DNA of 64,000 nucleotides from Herbaspirillum huttiense (GCF_004367745.1 NZ_CP037993.1:5270001-5334000), one strand, 5' to 3'; numbered from the stretch's first letter, positions 1 through 9,247 are shown. Notes: generated by a model not told the origin, from the sequence alone. Numbers and translations are program-made.

Positions 1-2
1 AC

Positions 3-1007
3 AACGCCCTCTCCAACGGCGCTCGCCTCTACACCCGCATCGCCTTCGCCCTGCATGCACTGGACGGGCTGCCCAAGCTGCGCGCCGATGTGGCCGCACT
101 GGCCTGCACCCCGGCGGCCAGCTACGAGCGTTTCAAGACGGTGGTGGGTGCCCTGCTGGCGCTGGTATTCGAAGCCGCTGACGTGGCGGTGGATCCGCAG
201 ATTTCGCGGCTGTTGGTGGCGCTGTTCAACCTGATGCAAGGCAAGGAATTTGCCGGCCGCGAACGGGCCGCCGGCGCTGCCGCCTTCGTCACGGGCAAGA
301 TCACGCGCGAACAGGAACAGACCATCGAGACCCAGATCGAGATGCAGGAACAGGCCCTGCGCCGTTTCGAATCCTTCGCCGAAGGCTTCCGCAATGAATG
401 GAGCGCCATGCAGGCCACGCTGCCGCTGGCCGATCTGGAACGCCTGCGCCGCAAGCTGCTCACCGCCCACGGCCGGCCGCTGGATCCCGAGCTGGCCGAT
501 GCCTGGTATCAGTGCTGCTCCACCCGGATGGATGGCCTGCATCGGGTCGAGATCCATCTCGCGCAATACGTGCAGTCGCAATGCCAGGACAAGATCCGCG
601 AATTGCAGAAGGACCTGGACCATCAGGGCCAGTTCTTCACGCAGGCCGATGACCGTGATCCGCTGGCCTCGCTGACGGCCTTCGCCTCCGGCCTGGATGG
701 CCAGCCGTTGCCGGACGGCTCGCTGAGCGCGGGCGTGGGCCCGCACCTGACCCAATCCATCGTCGACATCCTGCGCACCCAGTCCGAACGCCTGCAGAAC
801 CTGACTCAGGAACTGGCCACCGTGCGCGAGAGCCTGGAAGAACGCAAGCTCATCGAACGCGCCAAGGGCGTGCTGATGATGAAGCAGGGCCTCAACGAAG
901 AGGCCGCCTATCGCCTGCTGCGCAAGCATGCGATGAACCAGAACCGGCGCATTGCCGAAGTGGCGCAGGCGATCCTGTCGCTGACCGAGATCCTGCCGGA
1001 CGCCTGA
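3..1007 (+). CDS. NIT-ANTAR nitrate-responsive antiterminator, 5' end missing
   Basis: The reading frame is already open at the left edge, so only the C-terminal 334 residues are present. The visible part begins inside a helical nitrate/nitrite-sensing (NIT-like) domain, with stretches such as FNLMQGKEFAGRERA and FESFAEGFRNEW. It continues into a coiled segment and ends in an ANTAR RNA-binding domain (about the last 65 residues, with the core ERAKGVLMMKQGLNEEAAY). Proteins of this kind (NasR type) bind paired hairpins in nascent leaders and prevent termination when nitrate or nitrite is present. The gene converges on the allophanate hydrolase gene 24 bp away, so it more likely belongs to a nitrate-assimilation cluster to the left. 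I saw no clear ANTAR two-hairpin target inside the window; the two terminators near 9.3 and 10.2 kb belong to guanidine riboswitches. The family call is firm, the target is unknown. Confidence 0.85.
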   Translation, partial: NALSNGARLYTRIAFALHALDGLPKLRADVAALACTPAASYERFKTVVGALLALVFEAADVAVDPQISRLLVALFNLMQGKEFAGRERAAGAAAFVTGKITREQEQTIETQIEMQEQALRRFESFAEGFRNEWSAMQATLPLADLERLRRKLLTAHGRPLDPELADAWYQCCSTRMDGLHRVEIHLAQYVQSQCQDKIRELQKDLDHQGQFFTQADDRDPLASLTAFASGLDGQPLPDGSLSAGVGPHLTQSIVDILRTQSERLQNLTQELATVRESLEERKLIERAKGVLMMKQGLNEEAAYRLLRKHAMNQNRRIAEVAQAILSLTEILPDA

Positions 1008-1031
1008 TCCGGCCTCCCTGCCCTCGCTCTT

Positions 1032-2447
1032 TCAAGCAGCCAGCAGCCGGCTTTCGATGTGACGCTGCCCGGCCAACGGCCGTCCATGGGCGCGCTGCAG
1101 GGCATCGGCCACACCCAGCAGCCTCTGGTCGCTGAAAGCCGGACCGAATACCGTGATGCCCCAGGGCAGGCCGTTCTTCATGAAGTTCATGGGCGTGGCC
1201 ACTGCGGCGTAATCCAGCATGTTCATGAAGTTGGTGTACCAGCCCAGGTCCGAATTGCGTTGCACCGGCTGCTCGCGCAATTCCTCCAGTGTCACCGGGC
1301 GCGGATAGGCCGGCGTCACCACGCAATCGACGGTGGCCAGGATGCGGTCGCATTCGGCCTTCAGTTGCTGCAGGCGATATTGCGCGCGGAAGGTATCGAC
1401 GGCGCTGAACTGCGGCGCCTTGCGCAGCACGTCGCGAATCACCGGCAGGATTTCTTCAGGCTTTTCATGCAGCAGTGCCTCGATGGTGCTGTAGCGTTCT
1501 GCTACCCACGGCCCTTCGTAAAGCAGGCGCGCTGCCTCCAGGAAGGGACTGAAATCGATGGACACGGACACGCCGCCGATGGCTTCCAGTTGTCCCAGCG
1601 CTTCCACGAACAGGGACGGGCTCTCGCTGCAGCCGAGGAATTCCAGTTGGCGCGGCACCCCCACGCGCAAGCCTTTGCGCGGTGGCTGGAAGGCCGCCGC
1701 ATCGTTGTGCGGCACGTTGGCGCGACTGTATTCATCGCGCTCATCGGGCTCGCCAGCTTGCGTGCAGAGAGCCAGCAGGTGGCTGGCCTCGGCCGCCGTG
1801 GCGGTGAAGAAGGTCACGCAATCCAGCGTGCGGCAGGCGGGGACCACGCCGGCAGTAGAGAGCAAACCCTTGGTCGCCTTCAACCCGACCAGATTGTTCA
1901 GGGCGGCGGGAACGCGGCCACTGCCGGCGGTATCGGTGCCCAGTGCAAAACTGCTCAAGCCCAATGCCACCGCCAGCGACGAGCCGGAGGATGAACCGCC
2001 GGAAGGATAATCCGGATGCACGCTGTTGCGGCAAGCGCCATAGGGCGAACGCGTGCCGTTGAGGCCGGTGGCGAACTGATCCAGATTGCATTTGCCCATG
2101 GGGATCGCGCCCAGTGCGATGAGCTGCGCCACCAGCGTGGCGCTCTCGCGCGGCACGTAGCTGAAGGCCGGACAGGCGGCCGTAGTGGGGATGCCGGCCA
2201 GGTCGATGTTGTCCTTGATCGAGAACGGCACGCCATACAGCGGCAGGCTGTGCGGGGATTGCCCTTCCAGTGCCTGCAGGTAGGGCTCGGTTTCCGCCTC
2301 GCTCAACAGGTGGATGTAGAGCCGGTATTGCGGGTTGAGCGCCATGGCACTCTCACGCAGGCGGCCGATCACGGCGCGCGGCGACAGGCTGCCATCACGA
2401 TAGGCCGCCGTGAGCGCATCGATGCGCAGGTCAAAGGAATGGATCAT
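1032..2447 (-). CDS. atzF: Allophanate hydrolase, amidase domain only
   Basis: An amidase-signature hydrolase of 471 residues that should split allophanate to ammonia and CO2, the last step of the guanidine (or urea) route. The Ser-cisSer-Lys triad is readable: Lys78 in PFSIKDN, the glycine/serine loop PSGGSSSGSS near 148-157 with Ser152 as cis-Ser, and Ser176 in TDTAGSGRVPA. Spacings of 74 and 24 residues match the family. Many allophanate hydrolases are near 600 residues with a separate C-terminal domain. This protein stops just after the amidase fold, so that domain is absent. Its ATG overlaps the carboxylase stop by 4 bases (ATGA), which suggests translational coupling. It is the last gene of the operon. 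A generic amidase is possible from sequence alone, but the position makes allophanate the likely substrate. Confidence 0.88.
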   Translation of the reverse strand: MIHSFDLRIDALTAAYRDGSLSPRAVIGRLRESAMALNPQYRLYIHLLSEAETEPYLQALEGQSPHSLPLYGVPFSIKDNIDLAGIPTTAACPAFSYVPRESATLVAQLIALGAIPMGKCNLDQFATGLNGTRSPYGACRNSVHPDYPSGGSSSGSSLAVALGLSSFALGTDTAGSGRVPAALNNLVGLKATKGLLSTAGVVPACRTLDCVTFFTATAAEASHLLALCTQAGEPDERDEYSRANVPHNDAAAFQPPRKGLRVGVPRQLEFLGCSESPSLFVEALGQLEAIGGVSVSIDFSPFLEAARLLYEGPWVAERYSTIEALLHEKPEEILPVIRDVLRKAPQFSAVDTFRAQYRLQQLKAECDRILATVDCVVTPAYPRPVTLEELREQPVQRNSDLGWYTNFMNMLDYAAVATPMNFMKNGLPWGITVFGPAFSDQRLLGVADALQRAHGRPLAGQRHIESRLLAA

Positions 2448-5400
2448 GCGGCCTCCTCTTCAGTGTTTTCCATGACCAGCACGCACTGTCCCGCGCGCAC
2501 CGGACTGCCGGGTTGCACCCGCACTTCGGCGACCATGCCCGCTTCAGGCGCGGTGATGTTGATTTCCATCTTCATCGACTCCAGGATCATCAGCAGCTCG
2601 CCCTGCGCCACACGCTGGCCGGGGCTGACCTTGACCTGCCACAGGTTGCCGGCAATCGGCGCATCCACCGCCAGCTGGCCCGCCTGCAGCGGCTGGTGAT
2701 CTTGCACGATGGCGCTGCTCTCCTCGCTCTCGTAGTTGGCCTGGCCGCTGGCGATCCAGCGCTGGCGTTCGGCATCGAAGGCGGCCTGCTGGTGCTGGCG
2801 GAAGGCGGCAATCCCCTCGGCTTCGCGCTGCAGGAAATCCTGATAGTCCGCCAGGTTCAGCTGGGTCTCTTCGATGCCGACCTCGAAGCGGCCCAGCGGG
2901 AAATCGCGGCGGATGGTCTGCAATTCGTCGGCCGTGACCGGATAGAAACGAATCTGGTCAAAGAAGCGCAGCAACCACGGCTTGCCCCGGAAGGCTGGGA
3001 CCTCGCGATAGCGGTTCCACATCTGCAGCGTGCGGCCCACGAACTGGTAGCCGCCCGGCCCTTCCATGCCATAGATGCACAGGTAGGCGCCGCCGATGCC
3101 CACCGAATTCTCGGCAGTCCAGGTGCGCGCCGGGTTGTACTTGGTGGTGACCAGGCGATGGCGCGGGTCCAGCGGAGTCGCCACCGGTGCGCCCAGGTAG
3201 ACGTCGCCCAATCCCATGACCAGGTAGCTGGCATCGAAGACCGTCTCGCGCACTGCACCGATGTCCTTGAGGTCGTTGATGCGGCGGATGAATTCCAGAT
3301 TGCTGGGGCACCAGGGCGCATCCTTGCGCACCGTGGTCATGTATTTTTCGATGGCGAGCTGGCAGGCCGGATCGTCCCAGGACAAAGGCAGATGTACGAT
3401 ACGCGACGAAACCGTCAGGTTTTGGCGAGCGCAGACGGCGTCCCACAATCCGGCGATGGTTTCCAGCAGCCTTGGCAAGGGCAGCGCTTCCGGCTGGTAA
3501 TGCACCTGCAGCGAACGGATGCCGGGGGTCAGGTCGATCACGCCGGGCAGGGCCTGTTCTTCCAGCGCCGCGATCAGGGCGTGCACGCGGAAACGCAGCA
3601 CCAGGTCCAGTTGCGGGCTGCCCACTTCCAGCAGCAGGTTGGCATCGCCCGACAGGCGCGCCACCAGGCGTTGTTCATCCTGGCCCAGATCCAGCACGAT
3701 GGGCGAAGCCAGCGGTGCCGGCGACCAGTCCACCGCTTGCGCCTGCAGGCTGGTGATGCCGGCATGCGCTGCCAGAGCGATGCGGCGTGCCGTGCTCACG
3801 TCCACCGGAATGAAGCGGACCTTGTCGCCCGCCTTGAGCTGGCCGATCTGCCAGAGATCGGCCTCGATCACCGTGACCGGACAGACGAAGCCGCCCAGGC
3901 TGGGGCCATCCGGCCCGAGGATCACCGGCATGTCGCCGGTGAAATCGACGGCACCCACGGCATACGGATTGTCATGGATGTTGGAGGGATGCAGCCCCGC
4001 TTCGCCGCCGCTGTCGCGCACCCATTCCGGTTTGGGGCCGATCAGGCGCACGCCGGTGCGGCTGGAATTGAAATGGACTTCCCAGTCGGTGGCGAAGAAG
4101 GTCTCCATGTAGGCCGGTGTGAAATACTCCGGCGCACCGTGCGGACCATAGATCACCCGCACCTGCCGCACCGTTTCCAGCGCAGGATACAGATAGTCTG
4201 GCAACTGCTTGCCGGCCTCGGGGATCTCATCGGCAGCCAGCGGCAGCAGATGCAGGATGTCGCCACTGGCCAGCGCGCGGCCCGCGTGGCCGCCGAACTG
4301 GCCCAGCGTGAAGGTGCTGCGGCTGCCAAGATAGGCCGGGACCTGCACGCCACCGCGCACGGCCAGATAGCTGCGCGCACCGGCCCCGCTGATGGTGCCG
4401 AGCTTCAAGGTACTGCCGGCCGCAATGTGCAGCACGGTGGCCATTGGCTGGGCCACGCCATCGAGCAGCACCGGGATCACGGCACCGGTCACCACCACGC
4501 TGGCAGCGGTATTGAAGCGCAATACCGGACCCATCATCGTCACTTCCAATCCGGCCGCATCCTCGGCGTTGCCCAGCAGACGATTGCCCAGCCGCAAGGC
4601 GCGCTCGTCCATCGGGCCCGAGGGCGGCACACCGACCGCCCAGTATCCGATGCGGCCGGGATGATCCTGCACCGTGGTCTGGGTGCCGGGTGACAGCACC
4701 TCCACGGTATCGGCGCGATAGACCAGTTGTTCCAGGCAGCGCGTCCATGGCTGGCCGCTGGCGAACGGGACATCGTCAAGGATCTGACGCAGGTAGTGCT
4801 GGTTGGTCTCCACGCCGTACAGTGCCGTCTCGCGCAGCGCAGTATTGAGCGCCACACGGGCTGCTTCGCGGGTGGGCTGCCAGCTGATGAGCTTGGCGAT
4901 CATGGGATCGAAATACGGTGGAATCTCACATCCGGCCTCGACCCAGGTATCGATGCGCAACGCCTTTCCATCGGCGTCAGGAAAATCGACAGCGGTCAGC
5001 AGGCCCGGACAAGGCTGGAACTGGCGGCCCGGGTCTTCCGCATACAGGCGCGCCTGGATCGCATGGCCACGCGGCTGCAGACCGGCCGCCAATTGCGCCA
5101 GCGGCGGCAGGTCGCCAGCGGCCAGCTCGATCATCCAGCGCACCAGGTCCACGCCCCAGACCTGTTCGGTCACGCCATGTTCCACCTGCAGGCGCGTATT
5201 GACTTCGAGGAAGTAGAACTGCCCGGCCAGGCTGTCATAGACGAACTCCACCGTGCCGGCGCTGCGGTAGTTGACCGCCTTGGCCAGCTTGATGGCTGCC
5301 GCACACAGGGCGTCGGCCATGCCCTCGGGCAGGTTGGGGGCGGGAGTTTCTTCCAGCACCTTTTGATTGCGCCGTTGCACCGAGCAATCACGCACGCCCA

Positions 5401-6067
5401 ATGCGATCACCTCGCCTTGGCCATCCCCGAAGACCTGCACTTCCAGATGGCGGGCGCGTTCGATGTATTTCTCAATGAAGACGCCGGCATCGCTGAAATT
5501 GTTCTGGCCCAGGCGCCGCACCGAATCGAAGGCATCGCCCAGTTCGGCATCGCTGCGGCAGACGCGCATGCCGATGCCGCCACCACCGGCCGTGCTCTTC
5601 AGCATCACCGGATAGCCGACACGGGATGCAGCGGCCAGCGCATCGTCGATGCTCTCCAGCAGGTCGGTGCCTTCCAGCATCGGCACGCCCTGCTCACGTG
5701 CCAGTGCGCGCGCGGTGTGCTTGAGTCCGAAGATGCGCAACTGCGCGGGCGTGGGGCCGACGAAGGCAATGCCGGCCGCTTCGCAGGCTTCGGCGAAGGC
5801 GGCATTTTCGGAGAGGAAGCCATAGCCCGGGTGGATGGCCTGCGCGCCGCTGTCGCGGGCGGCGGCCAGGATCTTGTCCACGGCAAGATAGGTCTGGGCG
5901 GCCGGTCCTTCTCCCAGCGAGATGGCGCGGTCGGCCTGCAAGACGTGCAGGCTGCCGAGGTCGGCTTCGGAATAGACGCACACGCCGGTCACGTCCAGCG
6001 TGCGCAAGGTGCGCAGGATGCGGCAGGCAATGGCGCCGCGATTGGCGATGAGCAGATGGTCAAACAT
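2444..6067 (-). CDS. Biotin-dependent guanidine carboxylase (urea carboxylase family)
   Basis: A single-chain carboxylase of 1207 residues. Order of domains: biotin carboxylase (1 to about 450; ATP-grasp glycine loop GGGGIGM near 161-167, FLEVNTRLQVEH near 295), an AHS2/KipA-like carboxyltransferase half starting near 465 (SPGTQTTVQDHPGR), an AHS1/KipI-like half in the region of about 790-1010, then a biotinyl domain with ESMKMEI and the biotinylated Lys1166. The family carboxylates urea or guanidine with ATP and bicarbonate. Here guanidine is the better assignment because the operon carries two DUF1989 genes, needed to deiminate carboxyguanidine, and is headed by a guanidine-I riboswitch. 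Databases usually label it urea carboxylase. The carboxyltransferase residue reported to separate guanidine- from urea-preferring enzymes needs an alignment I could not make. ATG chosen because MFDHLLIANRGAIA is the normal N terminus. Confidence 0.9.
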   Translation of the reverse strand: MFDHLLIANRGAIACRILRTLRTLDVTGVCVYSEADLGSLHVLQADRAISLGEGPAAQTYLAVDKILAAARDSGAQAIHPGYGFLSENAAFAEACEAAGIAFVGPTPAQLRIFGLKHTARALAREQGVPMLEGTDLLESIDDALAAASRVGYPVMLKSTAGGGGIGMRVCRSDAELGDAFDSVRRLGQNNFSDAGVFIEKYIERARHLEVQVFGDGQGEVIALGVRDCSVQRRNQKVLEETPAPNLPEGMADALCAAAIKLAKAVNYRSAGTVEFVYDSLAGQFYFLEVNTRLQVEHGVTEQVWGVDLVRWMIELAAGDLPPLAQLAAGLQPRGHAIQARLYAEDPGRQFQPCPGLLTAVDFPDADGKALRIDTWVEAGCEIPPYFDPMIAKLISWQPTREAARVALNTALRETALYGVETNQHYLRQILDDVPFASGQPWTRCLEQLVYRADTVEVLSPGTQTTVQDHPGRIGYWAVGVPPSGPMDERALRLGNRLLGNAEDAAGLEVTMMGPVLRFNTAASVVVTGAVIPVLLDGVAQPMATVLHIAAGSTLKLGTISGAGARSYLAVRGGVQVPAYLGSRSTFTLGQFGGHAGRALASGDILHLLPLAADEIPEAGKQLPDYLYPALETVRQVRVIYGPHGAPEYFTPAYMETFFATDWEVHFNSSRTGVRLIGPKPEWVRDSGGEAGLHPSNIHDNPYAVGAVDFTGDMPVILGPDGPSLGGFVCPVTVIEADLWQIGQLKAGDKVRFIPVDVSTARRIALAAHAGITSLQAQAVDWSPAPLASPIVLDLGQDEQRLVARLSGDANLLLEVGSPQLDLVLRFRVHALIAALEEQALPGVIDLTPGIRSLQVHYQPEALPLPRLLETIAGLWDAVCARQNLTVSSRIVHLPLSWDDPACQLAIEKYMTTVRKDAPWCPSNLEFIRRINDLKDIGAVRETVFDASYLVMGLGDVYLGAPVATPLDPRHRLVTTKYNPARTWTAENSVGIGGAYLCIYGMEGPGGYQFVGRTLQMWNRYREVPAFRGKPWLLRFFDQIRFYPVTADELQTIRRDFPLGRFEVGIEETQLNLADYQDFLQREAEGIAAFRQHQQAAFDAERQRWIASGQANYESEESSAIVQDHQPLQAGQLAVDAPIAGNLWQVKVSPGQRVAQGELLMILESMKMEINITAPEAGMVAEVRVQPGSPVRAGQCVLVMENTEEEAA

Positions 6068-6104
6068 GGAATGGGCCTGGAAATCCGGGTCGTCCCGTGA
6101 TTCG

Positions 6105-6131
6105 AAAAACCGGCTCGCGGTCGTCCGCGAG
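6105..6131 (-). terminator. Intercistronic hairpin with U-run
   Basis: On the minus strand a 7-bp stem (CTCGCGG / CCGCGAG, 4-base loop) is followed by CCGGTTTTT. It lies in the 98-bp gap between the upstream DUF1989 gene and the carboxylase. It looks like a weak intrinsic terminator that could lower carboxylase and hydrolase expression relative to the transporter and deiminase genes. It could also mark a processing point. Confidence 0.45.
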
Positions 6132-6165
6132 GGGTGCAGGGCAGCGTAAGATCAAGCGGCGCGGA

Positions 6166-6801
6166 TCAGTCCCACACCAGCACTTCGGCCGCCGTCGGGT
6201 TCCAGCCGTTGCAGGGATTGTTGAGCTGCGGGCAGTTGGAGATCAGCACGATGAGATCCTGCTCGGCGCGCAGCTCCACGTACTTGCCGGCGGCCGAGAT
6301 GCCATCCTCGAAAGTGAGACCGCCCTCGGGGGTGACCGGCACGTTCATGAAGAAGTTGATGTTGGCGCCGATGTCGCGCTTGTTGAGGCGGCCATCGTGC
6401 AGACAGGCACAGAGGAAATTGTCGCGGCAGCTGTGCATGTAGCGTTTGTCCAGCGCATAGCGCACGGTATTGCTCTCCTGCGCGCAGGCCCCGCCCAGCG
6501 TGTCATGGCGGCCGCAGGTATCGGCCACGATGGTGGCCAGTGCGCGGCCCAGGTTGGAATACAGCACGCTGCCCGCGCCCAGATAGGCGCGGTTCTGGCG
6601 GCGCAGGGTACGCTGGGGATCGTAGCGTTCACGCGGATTGGCGGCGCTGTAGAACAGCGTATCGATGGCCTGGTTGCCTTCCAGGTCCAGCAGGCGCACG
6701 GTCTGCCCGGCGCCGAGGTTGAAGAGATAGGGTTCGCCGGCCGGGATCACGTGACGGAACACGGCTTGTTCGGGGGCGCGCTGGCTTTCGATGATCTGCA
6801 T
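6166..6801 (-). CDS. Carboxyguanidine deiminase subunit (DUF1989, urea carboxylase-associated), 211 aa
   Basis: One of two paralogous DUF1989 proteins in the operon. The family was called urea carboxylase-associated protein and is now known as the CgdA/CgdB pair, which deiminates carboxyguanidine to allophanate and ammonia. Typical segments are RLLDLEGNQAIDTLFY near residue 40, the cysteine-containing DTCGRHDTLGGACAQE near 95, and INFFMNVPVTPEGGL near 150. The protein starts 15 bp after the stop of the other subunit, with GGGAG upstream of the ATG. Whether this one is CgdA or CgdB was not settled. The two chains share the motif DTCG-HD with conserved Cys and His, but differ elsewhere, as expected of a heteromeric enzyme. 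Confidence 0.85.
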   Translation of the reverse strand: MQIIESQRAPEQAVFRHVIPAGEPYLFNLGAGQTVRLLDLEGNQAIDTLFYSAANPRERYDPQRTLRRQNRAYLGAGSVLYSNLGRALATIVADTCGRHDTLGGACAQESNTVRYALDKRYMHSCRDNFLCACLHDGRLNKRDIGANINFFMNVPVTPEGGLTFEDGISAAGKYVELRAEQDLIVLISNCPQLNNPCNGWNPTAAEVLVWD

Positions 6802-6816
6802 GTGAGTCTCCCTGGT

Positions 6817-7548
6817 TCAGAGATGGAAGCGTTCGGTGTTGTGGAAGGCGCGCTCGTTCTCGGGGCGAGAATGGCGGCAGGCATGGGTGCTGTCGTCGCT
6901 GTGCGTTTGCAGCCACGCCAGCCGGACCGGGCGCGGTAAGTAGTGCGGATGCGGGTCCATCGGATGCTGCAGGGCGGTCAGGATGATGAGCGTGTCCATC
7001 GGCGCGGCCAGCTCGATGAAATCCCCCGCCCTGGAATTGCCGGGCACGAAGTGGAAAACGCCCTCGGCATCCACGTTCACGCGCGAGAACAGGTTCACCA
7101 CCATCAGCAGGTCCTGCAGGTCGAGGTTCCACTTGCCCATTTCCACCAGCAGGTTGTCGGCACCGTTGCGATGGAATCCGTTGCGCAATTCCTGGTAGCG
7201 GCCCTGGCCGTATTTCTCGCGCACCTCTTCGGCATTGAGCACGCCGCCGAAGCTGTCATGCCAGCCGCAGGTGTCTTCGGTGATGGCCGCCAGCACGCGG
7301 CCCATGTCGGAGTACAGGCAGTGACCGGCCTGCAGGCGCGCCGTGTGCTGGCCCTTGAGGGTGTCGGGCAGGTTCAGGCGTTCGCTGGGCTGCTGGGCGT
7401 TCAGCATCATCATGCTGACGTTGGCGCCGCCTTCGATGTCGGTGATGCGCAGCGATTGCCCGCGCTTGAGGATGAAGGACGTATGGCCGCCGCCGGGCAG
7501 CAGTTCTTCGTAGAGTCTGGCCTGCAGGGCCAGGGGATCCTTGCTCAT
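6817..7548 (-). CDS. Carboxyguanidine deiminase subunit (DUF1989, urea carboxylase-associated), 243 aa
   Basis: The second DUF1989 protein. The frame stays open further upstream, but the start is set at the ATG giving MSKDPLALQARLYEEL, because that ATG sits one base after the ATPase stop and has AGGAAAG ahead of it. Readable family segments are LRITDIEGGANVSMMMLNA, DTCGWHDSFGG and LMVVNLFSRVNVDAEG. Together with the 211-residue paralogue it is inferred to form carboxyguanidine deiminase, which links the carboxylase to allophanate hydrolase. The C terminus (DSTHACRHSRPENERAFHNT) is rich in His and Arg. Assignment to CgdA or CgdB was not resolved. Confidence 0.85.
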   Translation of the reverse strand: MSKDPLALQARLYEELLPGGGHTSFILKRGQSLRITDIEGGANVSMMMLNAQQPSERLNLPDTLKGQHTARLQAGHCLYSDMGRVLAAITEDTCGWHDSFGGVLNAEEVREKYGQGRYQELRNGFHRNGADNLLVEMGKWNLDLQDLLMVVNLFSRVNVDAEGVFHFVPGNSRAGDFIELAAPMDTLIILTALQHPMDPHPHYLPRPVRLAWLQTHSDDSTHACRHSRPENERAFHNTERFHL

Positions 7549-7549
7549 G

Positions 7550-8326
7550 TCAGCTTTCCTTTGCAGTGAGGAGGGAGGCCAGCTTGTCCGCCTGTTCGCG
7601 GGCACGGACCTCGTTGAGGGCGATGTCGTAAGTGATGTGGGCGCCATAGGCCTGCGGGTATTGCGGATCGACGCGCACCTTGTCGAACACCAGCAGCCGG
7701 GTGCCCAGGGTGAAGCCTTCGGAGAGGTCATGGGTGACCATGAAGACGGTCAGGCCGCTGTCCTTCCACAGGTCCAGCAGCAGCGCATGCATCTCCTTGC
7801 GGATGCCCGGATCGAGGGCACCGAAGGGTTCATCCAGCAACAGCACGCGCGGACGCACGATGAGCGCCTGGGCAATCGCCAGCCGTTGCTGCATGCCGCC
7901 CGACAGGCTGCTGGGATACAGGTCCAGCGCGTGGCCCAGCCCGACACGATGCAGCAGCTGCGCCGCCTCTTCACGGGCGCGCCGCTTAGCTCCGCCGAAG
8001 AGGCGACCCAGCAAGGGCGAGCGCGGCAGCTCCAGGCCGATGGCCACGTTGTCCAGCACGTTCAGGTGGGGGAATACGGAATAGCGCTGGAACACCACGC
8101 CGCGCGTGGCATCGGGCTCGGCCGGGAAGGGCTGGTCCTGCAGCAGCAGCTGGCCCTTGCTCGGACGCTCCTGCCCCAGCAGCAGGCGCAGGAAGGTCGA
8201 CTTGCCACAGCCGGATGCACCGACCAGGGTGCAGAACTGGCCTTCTTCCACGCGCAGGTTGAGGCGCTCCAGCACCACGTTCTGGCCATATTGCTGCCAC
8301 ACGTTGCGGATCTCGATGTAGCTCAT
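7550..8326 (-). CDS. ABC transporter ATP-binding protein (NitT/TauT type), probable guanidine uptake
   Basis: A 258-residue ATPase. Walker A GASGCGKST is at 36-44, the signature LSGGMQQR at 141-148 and Walker B with D-loop LLLDEPFGALD at 162-172. It resembles SsuB/TauB/NrtD-type ATPases. Its start overlaps the permease stop by 4 bases, and it is followed after one base by the first deiminase gene, so transport and degradation are co-translated. The substrate is inferred from the guanidine riboswitch and the downstream pathway; the protein itself shows only that it is a member of the nitrate/sulfonate/taurine class. Confidence 0.92.
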   Translation of the reverse strand: MSYIEIRNVWQQYGQNVVLERLNLRVEEGQFCTLVGASGCGKSTFLRLLLGQERPSKGQLLLQDQPFPAEPDATRGVVFQRYSVFPHLNVLDNVAIGLELPRSPLLGRLFGGAKRRAREEAAQLLHRVGLGHALDLYPSSLSGGMQQRLAIAQALIVRPRVLLLDEPFGALDPGIRKEMHALLLDLWKDSGLTVFMVTHDLSEGFTLGTRLLVFDKVRVDPQYPQAYGAHITYDIALNEVRAREQADKLASLLTAKES

Positions 8327-9138
8327 GCGCGGCCTCCTTCAGCCCAGGGGAAGAAGCGGCGGTGGATGGCACGCAGAGACCAGTCCATCAGCCACGCCAG
8401 CAGCGTGATCCAGACCACGTAAGGCAGGATCACGTCCATGGCCAGATAGCGGCGCACGAGGAAGATGCGATAGCCCAGACCGGCAGTGGCCGAAATCGCT
8501 TCCGCAGAAATGAGAAACAGCCACGCCGCCCCCAGCGACAGGCGCAGCGAGACCAGCAGGCGCGCCAGCATCTGCGGCAGGGCCACGCGCAGCACCAGGG
8601 TCCAGCTATTGGCCCCCAGCGTCTGCGCCTTGATCAGCAGTTCGGCGGGGATGGCGCGGCCGGTGTGTTCGAGATCCCGCGCCAGCAAGGGCGTGACGCC
8701 GATGACGATCAACATCACCTTGGACAATTCATCCAGCCCCATGACGATGAAGAGAATCGGCAGGATCGCCAGCGGCGGCACCATCGAGATCACGGTCAGC
8801 AGGGGCGAAAATCCTGCGCGCAGCACCGGGAAGATGCCGTTGGCGATGCCCATCACGAGTCCGGCCACGGCCGCGATGCCCAGGCCCAGCAGCACGCGCT
8901 GCAGGCTGGCCAGGGTGTCGCTCCAGAACAGGTAGTCGCCGGTGCGCGGGTCTTCCATGAAGGCCATGTGACGGACCGCATCGACCATCTGCGCGAGGCT
9001 GGGCAGGAGCTTGTCATTGGGATTGTCGGCCAGGCGCGTGGCCGAGCCGAAGGCGTACAGCAGCGCCAGGATGAGGAAGGGCAGGAGCGTCAGCAGCCAC
9101 TGCCCGGAGCGGCCGGGTTGGCGATTCAGGAAACGCAT
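8323..9138 (-). CDS. ABC transporter permease (NitT/TauT type), probable guanidine uptake
   Basis: An integral membrane protein of 271 residues with about six hydrophobic segments, the first WLLTLLPFLILALLYAF. The EAA-like loop near the C terminus contains ISAEAISATAGLGYRI. The frame is open to 9273, but the extra N terminus is Ser/Arg/Cys-rich and not membrane-like. The ATG giving MRFLNRQPGRSG has GGGAGG at the right distance. It is the first gene of the catabolic operon, about 145 bp after the riboswitch. The matching binding protein is encoded divergently at 10.2 kb. Confidence 0.9.
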   Translation of the reverse strand: MRFLNRQPGRSGQWLLTLLPFLILALLYAFGSATRLADNPNDKLLPSLAQMVDAVRHMAFMEDPRTGDYLFWSDTLASLQRVLLGLGIAAVAGLVMGIANGIFPVLRAGFSPLLTVISMVPPLAILPILFIVMGLDELSKVMLIVIGVTPLLARDLEHTGRAIPAELLIKAQTLGANSWTLVLRVALPQMLARLLVSLRLSLGAAWLFLISAEAISATAGLGYRIFLVRRYLAMDVILPYVVWITLLAWLMDWSLRAIHRRFFPWAEGGRA

Positions 9139-9247
9139 GGCGCGCCTCCCTGTGGCAAGGACCGAGGCAGGGACGGACGCAGCACGCGGGCTGCGGGATG
9201 GAACCTGGGGTGGCGAACAGCGATCACGGGAAACTCCGGTCGGGGTT

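Noticed and set aside
2513-6100. Two long plus-strand frames antisense to the carboxylase
   Set aside because: Shadows of a well-recognised biotin carboxylase; no start context and no family features.
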